Positions 35,601 through 46,251 of a stretch of DNA of 64,000 nucleotides are shown piece by piece. How positions within the stretch are numbered: the stretch's first letter is position 1; each line of letters starts with the position of its first letter. Both the position numbers and the translations under genes were made by a program. Below the pieces are notes generated by a model. It worked only from the letters and a program-made list of their open reading frames with translations. It searched no databases and had not been told where the DNA came from. This DNA comes from Theropithecus gelada (lineage: Eukaryota > Chordata > Mammalia > Primates > Cercopithecidae): positions 43,975,011-44,039,010 of the forward strand of contig NC_037682.1 in assembly GCF_003255815.1 (NCBI RefSeq), given 5' to 3'.

Positions 35601-36494
35601 ACTTTTTTTTCAAATTTATTTCTAGAACCTTGAAAGTGAAGCATCTAAGATGGATAATGGGGTAAGTGCTGAAGCCCACATTTACTATATCTCCTCTCCA
35701 TCCCAGCACCCTTCAGTGTCATTTTTCCATGACATAGTTTCAAAACTACCATAAGAGGAGGTCCAGATTGTCCATCCAGATTTGACATCCTGGGTTATGG
35801 TTTATCTCGCATCTCCGTCATCCCTCAGAATTCTGGATGACTCAGCAGGACTGAACATCTGTCACATCATGATGCTGATACTGAGAACAGTGGCAGTGAG
35901 CCACAGAAAAGGTATCAGGTGCCTTCTGAACTGGCAATCAAGGTTTGTTGTCGTTGTTGTTGTTGTTTAATAAAGTTTCTCATATGTTTTGCTACTGTGT
36001 GAATTTCCTATTAGCCAAAGTGTTGGAATACCCAGAACACCACATTCCATACATGTCGTTGAGACTAGAGAGTGTGCCATAATCAGGGACCAGAATTACT
36101 TCCCAGGATGCCTGCAGAACTGGAGGCTTTCTTCAGATACTCTGGAATACCTCTGGTTGGCTAAGGGTTGCAATGTGAGGGTTGCAAGTGAGAGTCATGA
36201 GAGGTTCTGCAGCTGGCAAGCTGCAGGCCTCTGCCTTACCCAACTGCCACCATGTCACCCTCCCTTCCTCAGGCCAGGAGTTTTACCTAAGGGGTTAGAT
36301 TCTATCCACTGAGTTTATAGAAGGTTATTCTTATTTCTCTATTTCTGGAATTTCCACAGCCCAAAACTTCAAAGAAGGTAAACTTCTCTGAGACTGATGT
36401 ACTTCATGTTCCATAAACGCACTTCCCTCTAAACAAAAAGTACAAATGTTCAACATCTAACTCTGGTCTTAATGCACTAAGCATGGACATCATG
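35601..36494. other. unassigned sequence, no supported gene
   Basis: Includes a (GTT)n tract at 35943-35970 and a 107-aa plus frame at 35989-36312. That frame has no recognisable domain and no supporting splice or promoter context, so it is not called as a gene. Confidence 0.45.
35943..35970. repeat. (GTT)n microsatellite
   Basis: GTT units with one C substitution ('gttgtcgttgttgttgttgtt' order). Confidence 0.92.
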
Positions 36495-36712
36495 ATTAGA
36501 AAAACATGAGTTCAAATCTTGGCTCTGTCATTTATTGACGGGGTGATTTTGCATAACTCAGTTTCTCTGAGTTTCAGTTTCTTTGCCTATAAAATGACCA
36601 ATTCTAGGAAGCTAATCTGAGTATTGAAGCAGATAGAGATGAAAACTCTTGGTTCAGTGCTTAGCACTTAGTAGGCATTTAAAAATTATAGGTCCTATTA
36701 TTTAATAACAAA
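36495..36712 (+). mobile_element. MIR SINE
   Basis: Nearly complete sense MIR: 'tcttggctctgtcatttattg', 'cagtttctttgcctataaaatgacc' and 'ttcagtgcttagcacttagtaggcattt'. Confidence 0.82.
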
Positions 36713-37774
36713 ATCATTTATGTCTTATCTATAAATTTGCTAAATTCACCCCAAACAAAATCATTATCATGTTTCTAATTTCTAGACTGAGTTAAAAACA
36801 GGAAAAAATATCTCAAACAGAATTTTTATAACTATAATTTCAGAGAAAATAACTAAATGAAGAAAATATCCTATTATTTTTCCATCAGTTAATCTGTTTT
36901 TAAAATAGAGTGATATTTTCCTTGAATTTGAGAATGCCTAAACATTTGACACTTTATTGCAGACTTGTCAACATTCAAACTCTGTCATCATAAATTTACG
37001 TCTCTTACTATGGCCTGGGGTGAATGGAACTCACACACTAAAATCTAGGGTACCACATATTATTGACAAAGCAACAGGATGAGAATGGTCATCAGTACAA
37101 ACCTCCAAATCATTCAGCAAGGTCTATCAAACTGCTTTTCAGAAAAATCTCACAGCCAACACTTAAAGTCCTAACAAGGCATTGTCTGCCTTACTCATAC
37201 CTTCATTGAACTTCATAGTCATGCCATGATTTGATCTGCTTCACTCACCTCACCTGAATCATACCTCATTGAATCTTGTCTTTCTCAAAAAAGTAATATT
37301 TGTCCATTGTAGATATGCTTGCATTCATTTTCTCTTTTGAAAAATATTGCATTAGAATGTCATTTTTCTTGATTACTGAGTTTTTTTGGCAACTTCTTAC
37401 ATTTTACCTGAGGTAAGGGTCTCACTCATCTCACTGTAGTTTCAGTGCCACTGCAGACCTCAAATAATTTTTTCACACAAACCCCCACTAAATATTTTTA
37501 CTCCTCCAGCCTTTCGTTAGAGTTTATTATTATTTGTTTATTATTTATTATTGCCATTATTGTTATTGAGAGACATATATTAATATAGAGGTGTGACCAC
37601 TTAAGCCATTGCATGAAAACAAACATTCCTCCAGGTTGTAGTTTCAACACGGGATTTCCAGAGAACTGTGCAACAAAGTAAAACCCACAGGCATGTTTGC
37701 AGAGCCCCAGTGAAACCAGCGGTATTTTTTCTCGACCTTTTTCCATATATGGTAAGATTCCAACACTTCCTTTT
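36713..37774. other. unique sequence, no gene
   Basis: No repeat or RNA recognised. The 82-aa minus frame at 37498-37746 is unsupported. Confidence 0.5.
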
Positions 37775-38015
37775 TCTTGAATGCCTAGTCTATGATGGAC
37801 ATTACACTAGAGAACTTTATAAGTATCTCATTTAATTTTCCCAATCTTGTAAATTAGATACTACTTCTTCACTTCCAGATGAGGAAAATGAGGAGTTGAA
37901 AGTGCTGTATCTCCCTTGAGGTTATGATACTAAATTGTGTGGTTAGCAGTACTTGAACTTGTGGAATCTGACTCCCAAATTGGTGCTACTTCTGTCACAT
38001 CTGGTATATTAAGGG
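37775..38015 (-). mobile_element. MIR SINE, antisense
   Basis: 'gaatgcctagtctatgatggacattacac', 'tctcatttaattttcccaatcttg' and 'cttccagatgaggaaaatgaggagttg' keep antisense MIR order over most of its length. Confidence 0.8.
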
Positions 38016-39889
38016 AAACAAACTGGCCAGGCTATATTCTCTTCAGAAGATATCACCATATGAACCATCTGTTGGGGGCGGGGGAAGAAATTCTGAGTTT
38101 ATATTAAATTAATTCCCTTGACACCTAAATTGCCGTTTATCAGCCACCAGCCATAGCGTACGCACACACCGTCTGCTCCAGTGCAGAGTAGGCAGTTCAC
38201 CAGGCACACTACACCACAGAGACTTCATGGCAGGCAACCTTGTATCAAATATTCTCTCCACTGAGATAAGGAGACACAAATCATTTTTGTGATCAAACAG
38301 CATGAAGCTTTTAAATAGGTAGAGATTACATATTACATCTTATTGCTGAAAATCTCAATAAAGATACAATAAACAGAAATCCACACATATAACAAATCAC
38401 ACTTAAACTGTGGCTGGTATCTGATTTATGTTAGGTTATAAATTATGGAATTGTGTGAATATGGTGCTGGAATGGAGCCCAGAAAAGGAAATGTAAAAAA
38501 GAATAAAAAATATAAAAGATGGGGAAAAACAGTCCTCTCCTCTCCATCTTTTTCTCTCTCCTCTCCTCTCCTTTCCCTACTCGCTTTCCTCCTCAGAGAG
38601 TTTTAAGCAAAACCTGATGGAACTTGAAATTTACTCAGAATGCATTCCCTCAGTTGGCAATGCACTTTCAAAATAACTAAAGATTTCTCAGTTTACAGTA
38701 GAGTGGAAATGAAATGAATGGCACAGGTAGTGAATACTTGATGCACTGTAGACATTAATCATCTTGGTCTCTCAAACAGGTTTGTTTTCTTGTGTGTACA
38801 TGATGGAACAGTGAAAAAGGGAAAGTAATTTACATTTCCATTGTGTCAGGAAAAACAATGTCCCACTTAAAAGAGAAGGGGGAAAACACTGCAATGTAGA
38901 AAATAGGAACGTTGAAAAGGCAAGATTGTTTTGTTTTCAAAATATTCTTCTGAAATGTGTGATTATTATGAAAATTACTTTTAACATAAATAAAATCTTA
39001 ATGAAACAATTTAATATCCTAAATTTAAAAATGTTAAACTCATTTTAGTATTGTTTCTCTTTTTTCCTGTCTTTCATTAATTATTTCTTGCATCTTCCAT
39101 GTTTTGTTTTCTCATCATCATGCATACATGTTTGTGTGTGAGAGAGTGGCAAACAATATAGTATTTCAAATGTCAATCTATGACCTGTAAGAAGGTGACA
39201 GATTGCATCTAGACCAGTGTCTGCTCACCTAAGATAAAATCTGACCCGTTATATTGGGAATAAATGTCATGTCAATATATAATAACCTCATAATTTCGAG
39301 ATGGAAAATCTATACTCATGTTAAAACAGGTGTAACAGCCTGAATTTTAGGTTCTTTAACAGGGTAATTGCAATTTTTAATGACCCAGTATCTATATCTC
39401 TATAAGTAGAGCTTCCAGGAAAACTATAGCAAAAGAACTCGAAGCCCTGGAGCAATTGGCCTCCTTTTCTTGTTAGTCTGAAGCAGTGCCCTGGCCTAAG
39501 AAAATGGAGAATTGGGAGACAGAAAGACCTCAGCAAAAACTCTGGAGCTCTCTCTCTACAGCTGCAATGGAAGAGTTATGCTGAGTCCTAGGCCAGGTAT
39601 CTGGTAGGAAGAGTGGGAGTAGTGTAGAAGCTTCTATCAGATGGGAGCTACTATAGTGAGGACACCAGTTGAATTTCATTTTGCTTGGTAACTCCAATCA
39701 GTTGGGAGTGGTTTCCTTGACTTAGCGTTAAGTGAGCAGGCATTCTGGGCAAGTATCTGGGGTCTCAAGAAAGACAGCTATGATCAACTCATGTTGCTCT
39801 CCATGAGCACAGTAATCATACACACGCCAAGCACTTGCCACCCCTCTATGTGCAATTGACAAATCTCCATATCACAAGACAAGAAAGGG
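38016..39889. other. unique sequence with CT-rich tract, no gene
   Basis: No recognisable retroelement apart from the CT tract at 38532-38580. Frames such as 39321-39536 minus are unsupported. Confidence 0.45.
38532..38580. repeat. polypyrimidine (CTCTC)n tract
   Basis: Repeats of CTCTCC and related steps in a C/T-only stretch with few interruptions. Confidence 0.9.
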
Positions 39890-40330
39890 AAGCTCTATTA
39901 GAAACATATGAGAAGCATATTATAGGGGTTCCAAGGAGAAAGAGATGCCATTCAGCTGGAAGAATCAGGAAATACTTTGTGGAGTATGAGAGTATTTGAA
40001 ATGGACCATAGAGAGTCGATAGGATCTCAGTTGGCAAAGAAAAGGAAAAAATTTTAAAGGATACTGTGGAAACAAAACCATAAAAGCAGCAATGTTTGAG
40101 GACTATTGCAAGAAATAATTAGTAACTTTGTTTCATCGGAGGGCAAGGTAAGTGCATGAGAGGGATGAGAGATGAGGTAAAAAAAAAAGGTAATTTGGAG
40201 AAATACTAGATAAGGTATTGATGGCTGATATAAAAACACATTATTGTTCTTGGTAGGTAATAGAGAGACATTGAATAATTGTAAGGAGTAGAGTTAAGTA
40301 ACTAGAATTGGGCTGTCAAACAATAAACTT
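39890..40330 (-). mobile_element. L2 LINE fragment, antisense
   Basis: Degenerate antisense L2 order: 'gtggagtatgagagtatttgaaatgg', 'agcagcaatgtttgagg', 'gggatgagagatgagg' and 'taggtaatagagagacattgaa'. It resembles the better-preserved L2 copies near the end of the window. Confidence 0.6.
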
Positions 40331-40450
40331 GGTAAATAATTCATATACTAAATTTGAAGGAGTTGTGTTTACAGGTAATAGGGAGACTTGTCACATGACT
40401 ATAATCTTGGGGTACTGAGAGGCTGAGCTAACATTAGAAAGATAATATTT

Positions 40451-40753
40451 CCTTTTGTTTGTTTGTTTTTTGAGACAGGGTCTCACTCTGCTGCCCAGGC
40501 TGGAGTGCAATAAAGCAATCAAGGCTTACTGAAACCTCAACCTCCCAGGCTCAAGTGATCCTTCCACCTCAGCCTCCTGAGTAGCTAGGACTACAGGCAT
40601 GCACCATCATGCCTGGCTAACTTTGGTATTTTTGGTAGAGACAGGGTTTCACCATGTTGTCCAGGCTGGTCTTGAGCTCCTGGGCTCAAGTGATCTGCCC
40701 ACTTTGGCTTCCCAAAGTGCTGGGATTACAGGTATGAGCCACCATGCCCTGCC
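40451..40753 (-). mobile_element. AluJ, antisense, with perfect target-site duplication
   Basis: Antisense dimeric Alu with J-type text ('ggtctcactctg', 'gaacctcaac'-type, 'gagctcctgggctcaagtgatc') ending 'ccaccatgccctgcc'. AGAAAGATAATATTT is repeated without mismatch at 40436-40450 and 40754-40768. The tail is (TTTG)n. Confidence 0.95.
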
Positions 40754-40819
40754 AGAAAGATAATATTTAAGACAGAATTCAGAGAATTTATTGGATACTA
40801 ACAATGAAATGTAAGTAAG

Positions 40820-41212
40820 TTAAACTACAGCTTCACTCAAGTTCTCACTCATATGTGGAAGCTAAAAAAATTGATTTCATGAAAGTAGTGTTCAGAGACT
40901 AGGAAGGGTAGGAGGGTGAAGAGAGGTGAGTTAATGAGTATAAACATACACTTAGGTAGAAGGAATAAGTTCTGCTGTTTCATAGCACGGTAGAGTGACT
41001 ATAGTTAACAATAATTTATTGTACATTTCAAAATAAGTAGAAGATTTGAAATGTTCTCAACACAAAGATACGACAGATATTTGAGGTAATGGATACCCTA
41101 AATACTCTGATTTGATTATTACATACCATATGCATGTGTCAAAATATCACATATACCCCAGAAATCTTTATTATGCATCAATAAAAATAAATATGAAGAG
41201 ACTCAGTTTTTG
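40820..41212 (+). mobile_element. L1 3' end (L1MA/L1PB-like), 5'-truncated
   Basis: Short sense L1 3' fragment: 'gttctcactcatatgtggaagctaaaaaa', 'gactatagttaacaataatttattg', 'tctgatttgattattacat' and 'catgtgtcaaaatatcacatatacccc', ending in 'aataaaaataaat'. Confidence 0.92.
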
Positions 41213-41299
41213 AGCCTGAATGATAAGAAGTAGCACTAACAGAAATAGGAGATACATTTGTAGGATGGCTAAATGCCTAATTCTGAAATTAGATGTAGT

Positions 41300-41490
41300 T
41301 CTAAATTATCTTGGACAAGAAGCTTAATTTATCTTAATTGCATTATAGCATCTGTACAAAGGGTATAATCCTTATTTCATTTGATGTTTTGAGATTGAAA
41401 GTTAATTAAGGTAAAGCACTAGGCAGTATCATAACTGGGAGAGAATAATCACTCAGTAATCCACTTCTTCTGGTAATTATTATTAGTAGG
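41300..41490 (+). mobile_element. MIR SINE
   Basis: 'cttggacaagaagcttaatttatcttaattgc...catctgtacaaagggtataat...aaagcactaggcagtatc' follows sense MIR order with strong divergence. Confidence 0.65.
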
Positions 41491-43039
41491 AAATTCAGGA
41501 AAAGCAATCCCTCAATTGGGGATAATTTGGTTGTAAAGAATAAAATACCACTTAAAAATTCAAGAGACAGTATGATTAATCAAAAACATGTAGTGAACTT
41601 TCAATAAGCCCAATGACTGCCCCCTGAATTCTACATAAAAGCAACTGACTGAAGAATAGCACAAATAAAATCATTCAACCCAGCATTGCTAATCTGCCTA
41701 GGAACTAAACAATCATAAAGAAATGTACTTTTTTTTTAAATCTCTCTTTCATTGTCTTCTCCCTTCTCCTGTTGAAGATTAGCTTCCTTTACAAAGTTTT
41801 TATTTATGTTTCTCTATGAATTTTCTTTGTCTGGAATCAACTCTGTTCCTATCTGTGTATGGACTTACAAATCGAGGGGCCAATACAATCTTATAGGCTC
41901 AGTCCATGAATTGTGGTTTTAAATGCCTGGAAGTCAGAATTCAATTTCCCCAACATGTGTCCAGTGTCCATTTTGGTCCAGCAAGCATCTTCCAAGGTAT
42001 CAGGACTAATGTAATTAAAAGTTCACCATTCCTGGATGTTGCAAGGGGCAGGCTTGCAAAGAAAGGCGAGGTGGGGTAAGGAAAATAATGGCCATTTTTA
42101 GCAGAAGGAATTAACGTAGGATGAGAAAAGATGACGTGTCCATCTTTCATCAGGCCAAGGGTCTTTCAACACATTGAAAGATCAATTTCAAAGCAGCATG
42201 TGGAGCTAGAGTTTGGAAAGGATTATTTCCAAGAATATAGATTGGTGAGTCATCTGCTTAGGAAGCGATAATTGATGCTGCAGAGGAGTTAATGAAAATG
42301 CTACAGAAGGAAATAGTACAAGAACAGAACTGTTTGTTTTGGCCAACTTTCTTATGGCCCAGAATCTGATTTCTCGTATTATCTTCATAGGAAACATTTC
42401 CATTGACCTCAGTTACCTCAGGGCACAGCTGTTTGTATTCTGTTAGCACAGAACACAGTGACAAATCTGAAATAATAAATACAACACACAAAATTGAAAT
42501 CCTGTTTCTTTTTACAACAGGTAAAACAAAACTGCAAAATAGATGAACCAAAGCCAAAGTACTCTTATATTCTTTCAAAATTGGTGGAGTCATGCATTTT
42601 TGTCATTGCTGGGATGCTGAACAAGCCATCACTGAAATGCACAGTGTCAAAGCTAAGAGGAAAGAATGAAGCCGAGGAGCAACAAAACCTAGTGCATCAA
42701 AGTGACTTATGTGATTGAAAAAGAGCTTGGTGGGCCCAGCTGGTCTACAAGTGGAACCACCCAGCCATCGGAAGCCATAACCAAAAGTGCCCTTAGAGAT
42801 CGTAAAGCTAGGAATCTTCACAGAATTGTAACCCCAAACATTTCTTCAAACGCAGGCTTACTGCCTTGCTTTTATTACAGATACGAAAAAATGGAGCAGC
42901 TGTGCTGAAGTGGGAGTGGAGGACCTAGAATAGGTAATCTGCCCTAGTATCTCACCCTAAGTGAATAGTAAAGGGACTTCTCTGAGAAGCAGAATTTAAA
43001 AACAATGAGAGACTGATCCCCTTGGGACCACTGAGGAAA
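41491..43039. other. unassigned sequence, no supported gene
   Basis: Holds one copy of a roughly 60-bp direct repeat (41618-41680). Frames at 42258-42593 minus (111 aa), 42494-42718 plus and 42702-42908 plus overlap each other and show no domain that I recognise. Confidence 0.45.
41618..41680 (+). repeat. copy 1 of a roughly 60-bp dispersed direct repeat
   Basis: Shares 'ataaaagcaactgactgaag' and flanking similarity with 43521-43585, including 'tgccccct' upstream and 'atcattca/atcactca' downstream. Confidence 0.85.
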
Positions 43040-43310
43040 GCCCCCAGGGCTGATATTCAGGAGACCCAGGTACGGATCCTAGCAGTAACGCTGAGCATAG
43101 ATAACCAGCTTCAATTTGTTGTACAAGTAAAACAATTTTGAATCCCAGTTCTGAACCACATTAGTTACATGTTGAGTGCCTAATATTTCTAATTTTCATG
43201 ATTATTATTTCTATGCTACATGGGATTATTATGATGATTCAATAGCAAAACGCATCATTTTACAGTGCCTAGCATCACAGTAAGCCCTTTGGAAAGGGGA
43301 AGTTATAATT
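43040..43310 (+). mobile_element. MIR SINE
   Basis: Sense MIR 3' half: 'tacatgggattattatgatgattcaatagc' and 'tacagtgcctagcatcacagtaagcc'. A second MIR-like piece follows at about 43320-43400 ('gagcaagtcacaatacctttaggcttcagttttc'). Confidence 0.7.
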
Positions 43311-43520
43311 CCTCTTACTTCTTGAGCAAGTCACAATACCTTTAGGCTTCAGTTTTCTTGCATTTTGAGAACTTAGGACTAGGTGAACCCAAATCAAAAT
43401 CTAGAAATCTATGAAGCAAAACTGGAGAAGGTAAATCAGAATAGTCAATCTTACTTTAATTGCTTTCTTATGGGCCACATACTCTAAATTTCCTTCTAAT
43501 GCCTTTGAACTGTAGTAGTC

Positions 43521-43585
43521 TGCCCCCTAAATTCCATATAAAAGCAACTGACTGAAGGACAGCAAGAAAAAAATCACTCAGCAAG
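43521..43585 (+). repeat. copy 2 of the roughly 60-bp dispersed direct repeat
   Basis: See 41618-41680; the two copies lie 1.9 kb apart in the same orientation and are about 85 percent alike by eye. Each follows a sense MIR. Confidence 0.85.
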
Positions 43586-45229
43586 TTCATTTTCAGTTTG
43601 TGACCTCCTGTTGATCACATAAAATAAAAATATAAGTATAGGAAAATGTGGTAGGAAAATGAATGTATTGAGATATTGTTTGCAATCTTCCTTATATTTT
43701 ACTTTACTTAGTTCAAAAATAGGCAGGCTCTTTCTAAAGTGCAGGCCTGAGACACAAAGTTTCTTGACTGTCATGTGTGTTCTTGTGAGACTGAAGTTCA
43801 ATAATGAGATTGAATTTATGGATCGATGTGCATGCATGGTGGTGGGGGGAATATCCAGTGATTTTGATTGCAGAGGAGGGTTCAGAGAGATCCTTTCTGC
43901 CACACTGATCAAGGGTTAGAGGAGGATGCAGTCCATAAGTCATGGAAGGCTGTAGCTGCTCATTCTTAATATTCCAAAAAAGGACAGAGCTAGAATTGAT
44001 GGAGATAGCTAAATATTGTGCTTCAGGAGACAGGTCTCAGAAATGGTGCTCCCAGCTTTGTAAAGACTCCCACTTTCTGTGTCCAGGTAGATACTGTTGT
44101 TTCTGCAAGCCCAACATCCATTCCTCATTTTTCTGATAACATTCATGGCTTTTCATTGGAGACTGCTCTCTCCTTCACTCCCTGTGGTTCATACAGAATT
44201 ATCTACTACTACTATTTAATCCAATTAGTGCAGTGAGAGTCAATTAAAGGCACATTTTTTTTTTTTTGGAGAGCTACAAAGGTCTTTTATCTTCACTGGA
44301 AGAACCAGGATATAAGGATGGGTGCCTGGAATGGCAGGCAGCCAACATCTCACCATGGGGCAAGAGTTTGCTGTTAATGAAACTCATCCATATATGAAAG
44401 ATAGGGTCATAATGTTGTTTGAGCACCTTTATCTAGCTGTGTCCTGAGATCAGGCTACTACCAAGGACTTTTCAATAACGTGAAAAACAGTTCTTATTTT
44501 TGTTTAAGATAGGTTGGATTGGATTTCTGTCCCTTGTAAAGCCTTCAGATTTAAGAGTCCCTGAAGGTTTGCTCTATGAGCCTCCCAGCACTGATTGAGG
44601 TAGACTATATGACATGCTTAACTGCTTTGTGCCCCATAAGACCTCAGATATATTAATAAAACTCCAGAAAGGACCCCCCCGCAATACAGTAAAGACTGAA
44701 TTCCTAACAGTCTCTAAACTGGGGCTCTGCATAAGGTTATAATCTAAGATAATGAAAATAGAGCATGTGGCTTTTCCTGCACATTCAAAACAATTTTGTA
44801 CAATGTAACATCCACCTCAGCAGCAAACAGTGCCCTTCCTAGGAGGTCAGCTGCCTTTTACTTGATCGTTTTTGTGACTTCCCTACAGTTATTGACAAGA
44901 CTCATGGCCCAGTTCTTCAGATATTGACCAATATCAATGAGGTCAGCTAGCTCTTAGCTGCTCTCACCTTTGCAAGGTTACCCAATTAAAAGAGAATGGC
45001 AATACTCAGCTCTGTTTCAGGGCTACTTTAGCAGCATATGGGAAGTGTTCAGACACTTCAATAGACTTCATATGCTCCTAATAGAAGACTAAGATCTTTC
45101 TTTCTCTTAGGTTAAGGAACTGTACTTCAAACTACCCTTCACATCATGGGAGATAAAGCTTATTTACTCAAATAGAATGGTAGAGACTAAGGAACCAAGG
45201 ACTTGTTCTTGAACAAAAGGTGAATTTTT

Positions 45230-45252
45230 TTAAAAAAAGAAAGAAAGAAAAG
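45230..45252. repeat. (AAAG)n tract
   Basis: A run followed by AAAG units ending 'aaaagg'. Confidence 0.88.
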
Positions 45253-45641
45253 GATCTAGATTTCTACCAATACTCCACAGTTCTAATTTTCTTTCTTAAC
45301 TCTGCTTTTCTTCCCTTATGATCATACTTGGCAATCTGGTTATGGAGTGATGATGAATGGCCATCTCATAAAAATATCTGGATACCAAAGCCATGGCTGA
45401 CACAGCATAAATTTGTGAAACTGCCTGAAATTTCACCATTGGAAAACCAGCATTTCATGCCAAAATTGTCATCTCTAAATTTCCTCTGTAAAACGCAAAC
45501 ATTACGGGTGGGTCTCTTGCTTTAAATCTTCAATGTTTTCCTATAGATTATAATTTCAGGTTACTTTCTTTCCCAAGTGAGAAGAGTGTAAGGAAAGGGG
45601 TGTACTCAAAGTATAGAAAGAGATCAAAATAGAATCATTCT

Positions 45642-45687
45642 AGAGTGTAATTGTTAAAATTCATAGAGTGTAATTGTCAAACTTCAT
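45642..45687. repeat. 23-bp tandem duplication
   Basis: 'agagtgtaattgt' starts unit 1 (45642-45664) and unit 2 (45665-45687); 21 of 23 positions agree. Confidence 0.93.
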
Positions 45688-45959
45688 CTGGATAAAAACT
45701 GTAAAATGGATTGATGCCAGGAAAGTTAGATGCGAAACCAAGTAGTTACAATGGCTACCTCTTGACAACTGGAAGGACTGACTAGAAGGCACATTGAATT
45801 ATCTAAGTCTGCATCTGTTCTTTGAGACTCCAGATATAAATATTTCATGCTGATATCCAGATTTGAAGACTTTTTCTAAGATTTAAATGACAACGTCTTT
45901 TCCTGTTTTTAATAAATTAAATCAAAGGAGAGGGATGGAAACTGTATTTTAAAATATCC

Positions 45960-46159
45960 TTTGTTCAAGCACAGTTCTACACTACATTGTTGCATTTACT
46001 CCTCACTACAATTTTGTAAAGTAGAGGTTATTATCTCATTTCATACCTTAGGCTCAGAAAAATCACATGAGTTTGCAAATATCACAGTCATTGTCAGGCA
46101 CAGACAGGATTCATATCCAAGATGCCTGGCTTGAAATTCATATTCCTTGTGCTTCCTCG
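45960..46159 (-). mobile_element. MIR SINE, antisense
   Basis: 'ctacactacattgttgcatttactcctcactacaattttgtaaagtag' and 'tttcataccttaggctcagaaaaatcacatgag' keep antisense MIR order, with 'gacaggattcatatccaagatgcctggc' further on. The hairpin cluster starts at its far end. Confidence 0.8.
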
Positions 46160-46229
46160 TGTTACCTACTGCAAGGTCAAATATGCTTTCATATCCTTCA
46201 AGGATATGAAGACCTTGCAGTAGGTAACA
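46160..46229. repeat. nested perfect inverted repeat (19-bp outer, 11-bp inner stem)
   Basis: Outer arms 46160-46178 (TGTTACCTACTGCAAGGTC) and 46211-46229 are exact reverse complements. Inside, TTCATATCCTT (46188-46198) pairs exactly with 46200-46210 around a single C. Inner and outer stems are contiguous on the 3' side; the 5' side has a 9-base bulge. Confidence 0.97.
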
Positions 46230-46251
46230 TTTCTGGCTTAAGCCAGAAATG
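46228..46251. repeat. perfect 24-bp palindrome
   Basis: Two 12-bp half-sites, CATTTCTGGCTT and AAGCCAGAAATG, meet with no spacer. It overlaps the end of the preceding hairpin by two bases. Confidence 0.97.

Larger units (their letters stand above)
43311..45959. other. mostly unique sequence, no supported gene
   Basis: Includes copy 2 of the direct repeat (43521-43585), an LTR-like phrase near 44500-44545 ('tttgtttaagataggttggattggatttctgtc'), a T-run at 44254-44265, an AAAG tract and a 23-bp tandem duplication. The 112-aa minus frame at 43574-43912 and overlapping plus frames are unsupported. Confidence 0.45.

Noticed and set aside
35989..36312. 107-aa plus-strand frame
   Set aside because: No domain recognised and no promoter or splice support; a frame of this length is expected by chance in 64 kb.
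42258..42908. Overlapping frames of 111, 74, 72 and 68 aa
   Set aside because: They lie on both strands in conflicting frames with no domain, which fits chance.
44254..44265. T12 run as the start of an antisense processed pseudogene
   Set aside because: The sequence after it has no recognisable mRNA-like content or target-site duplication.
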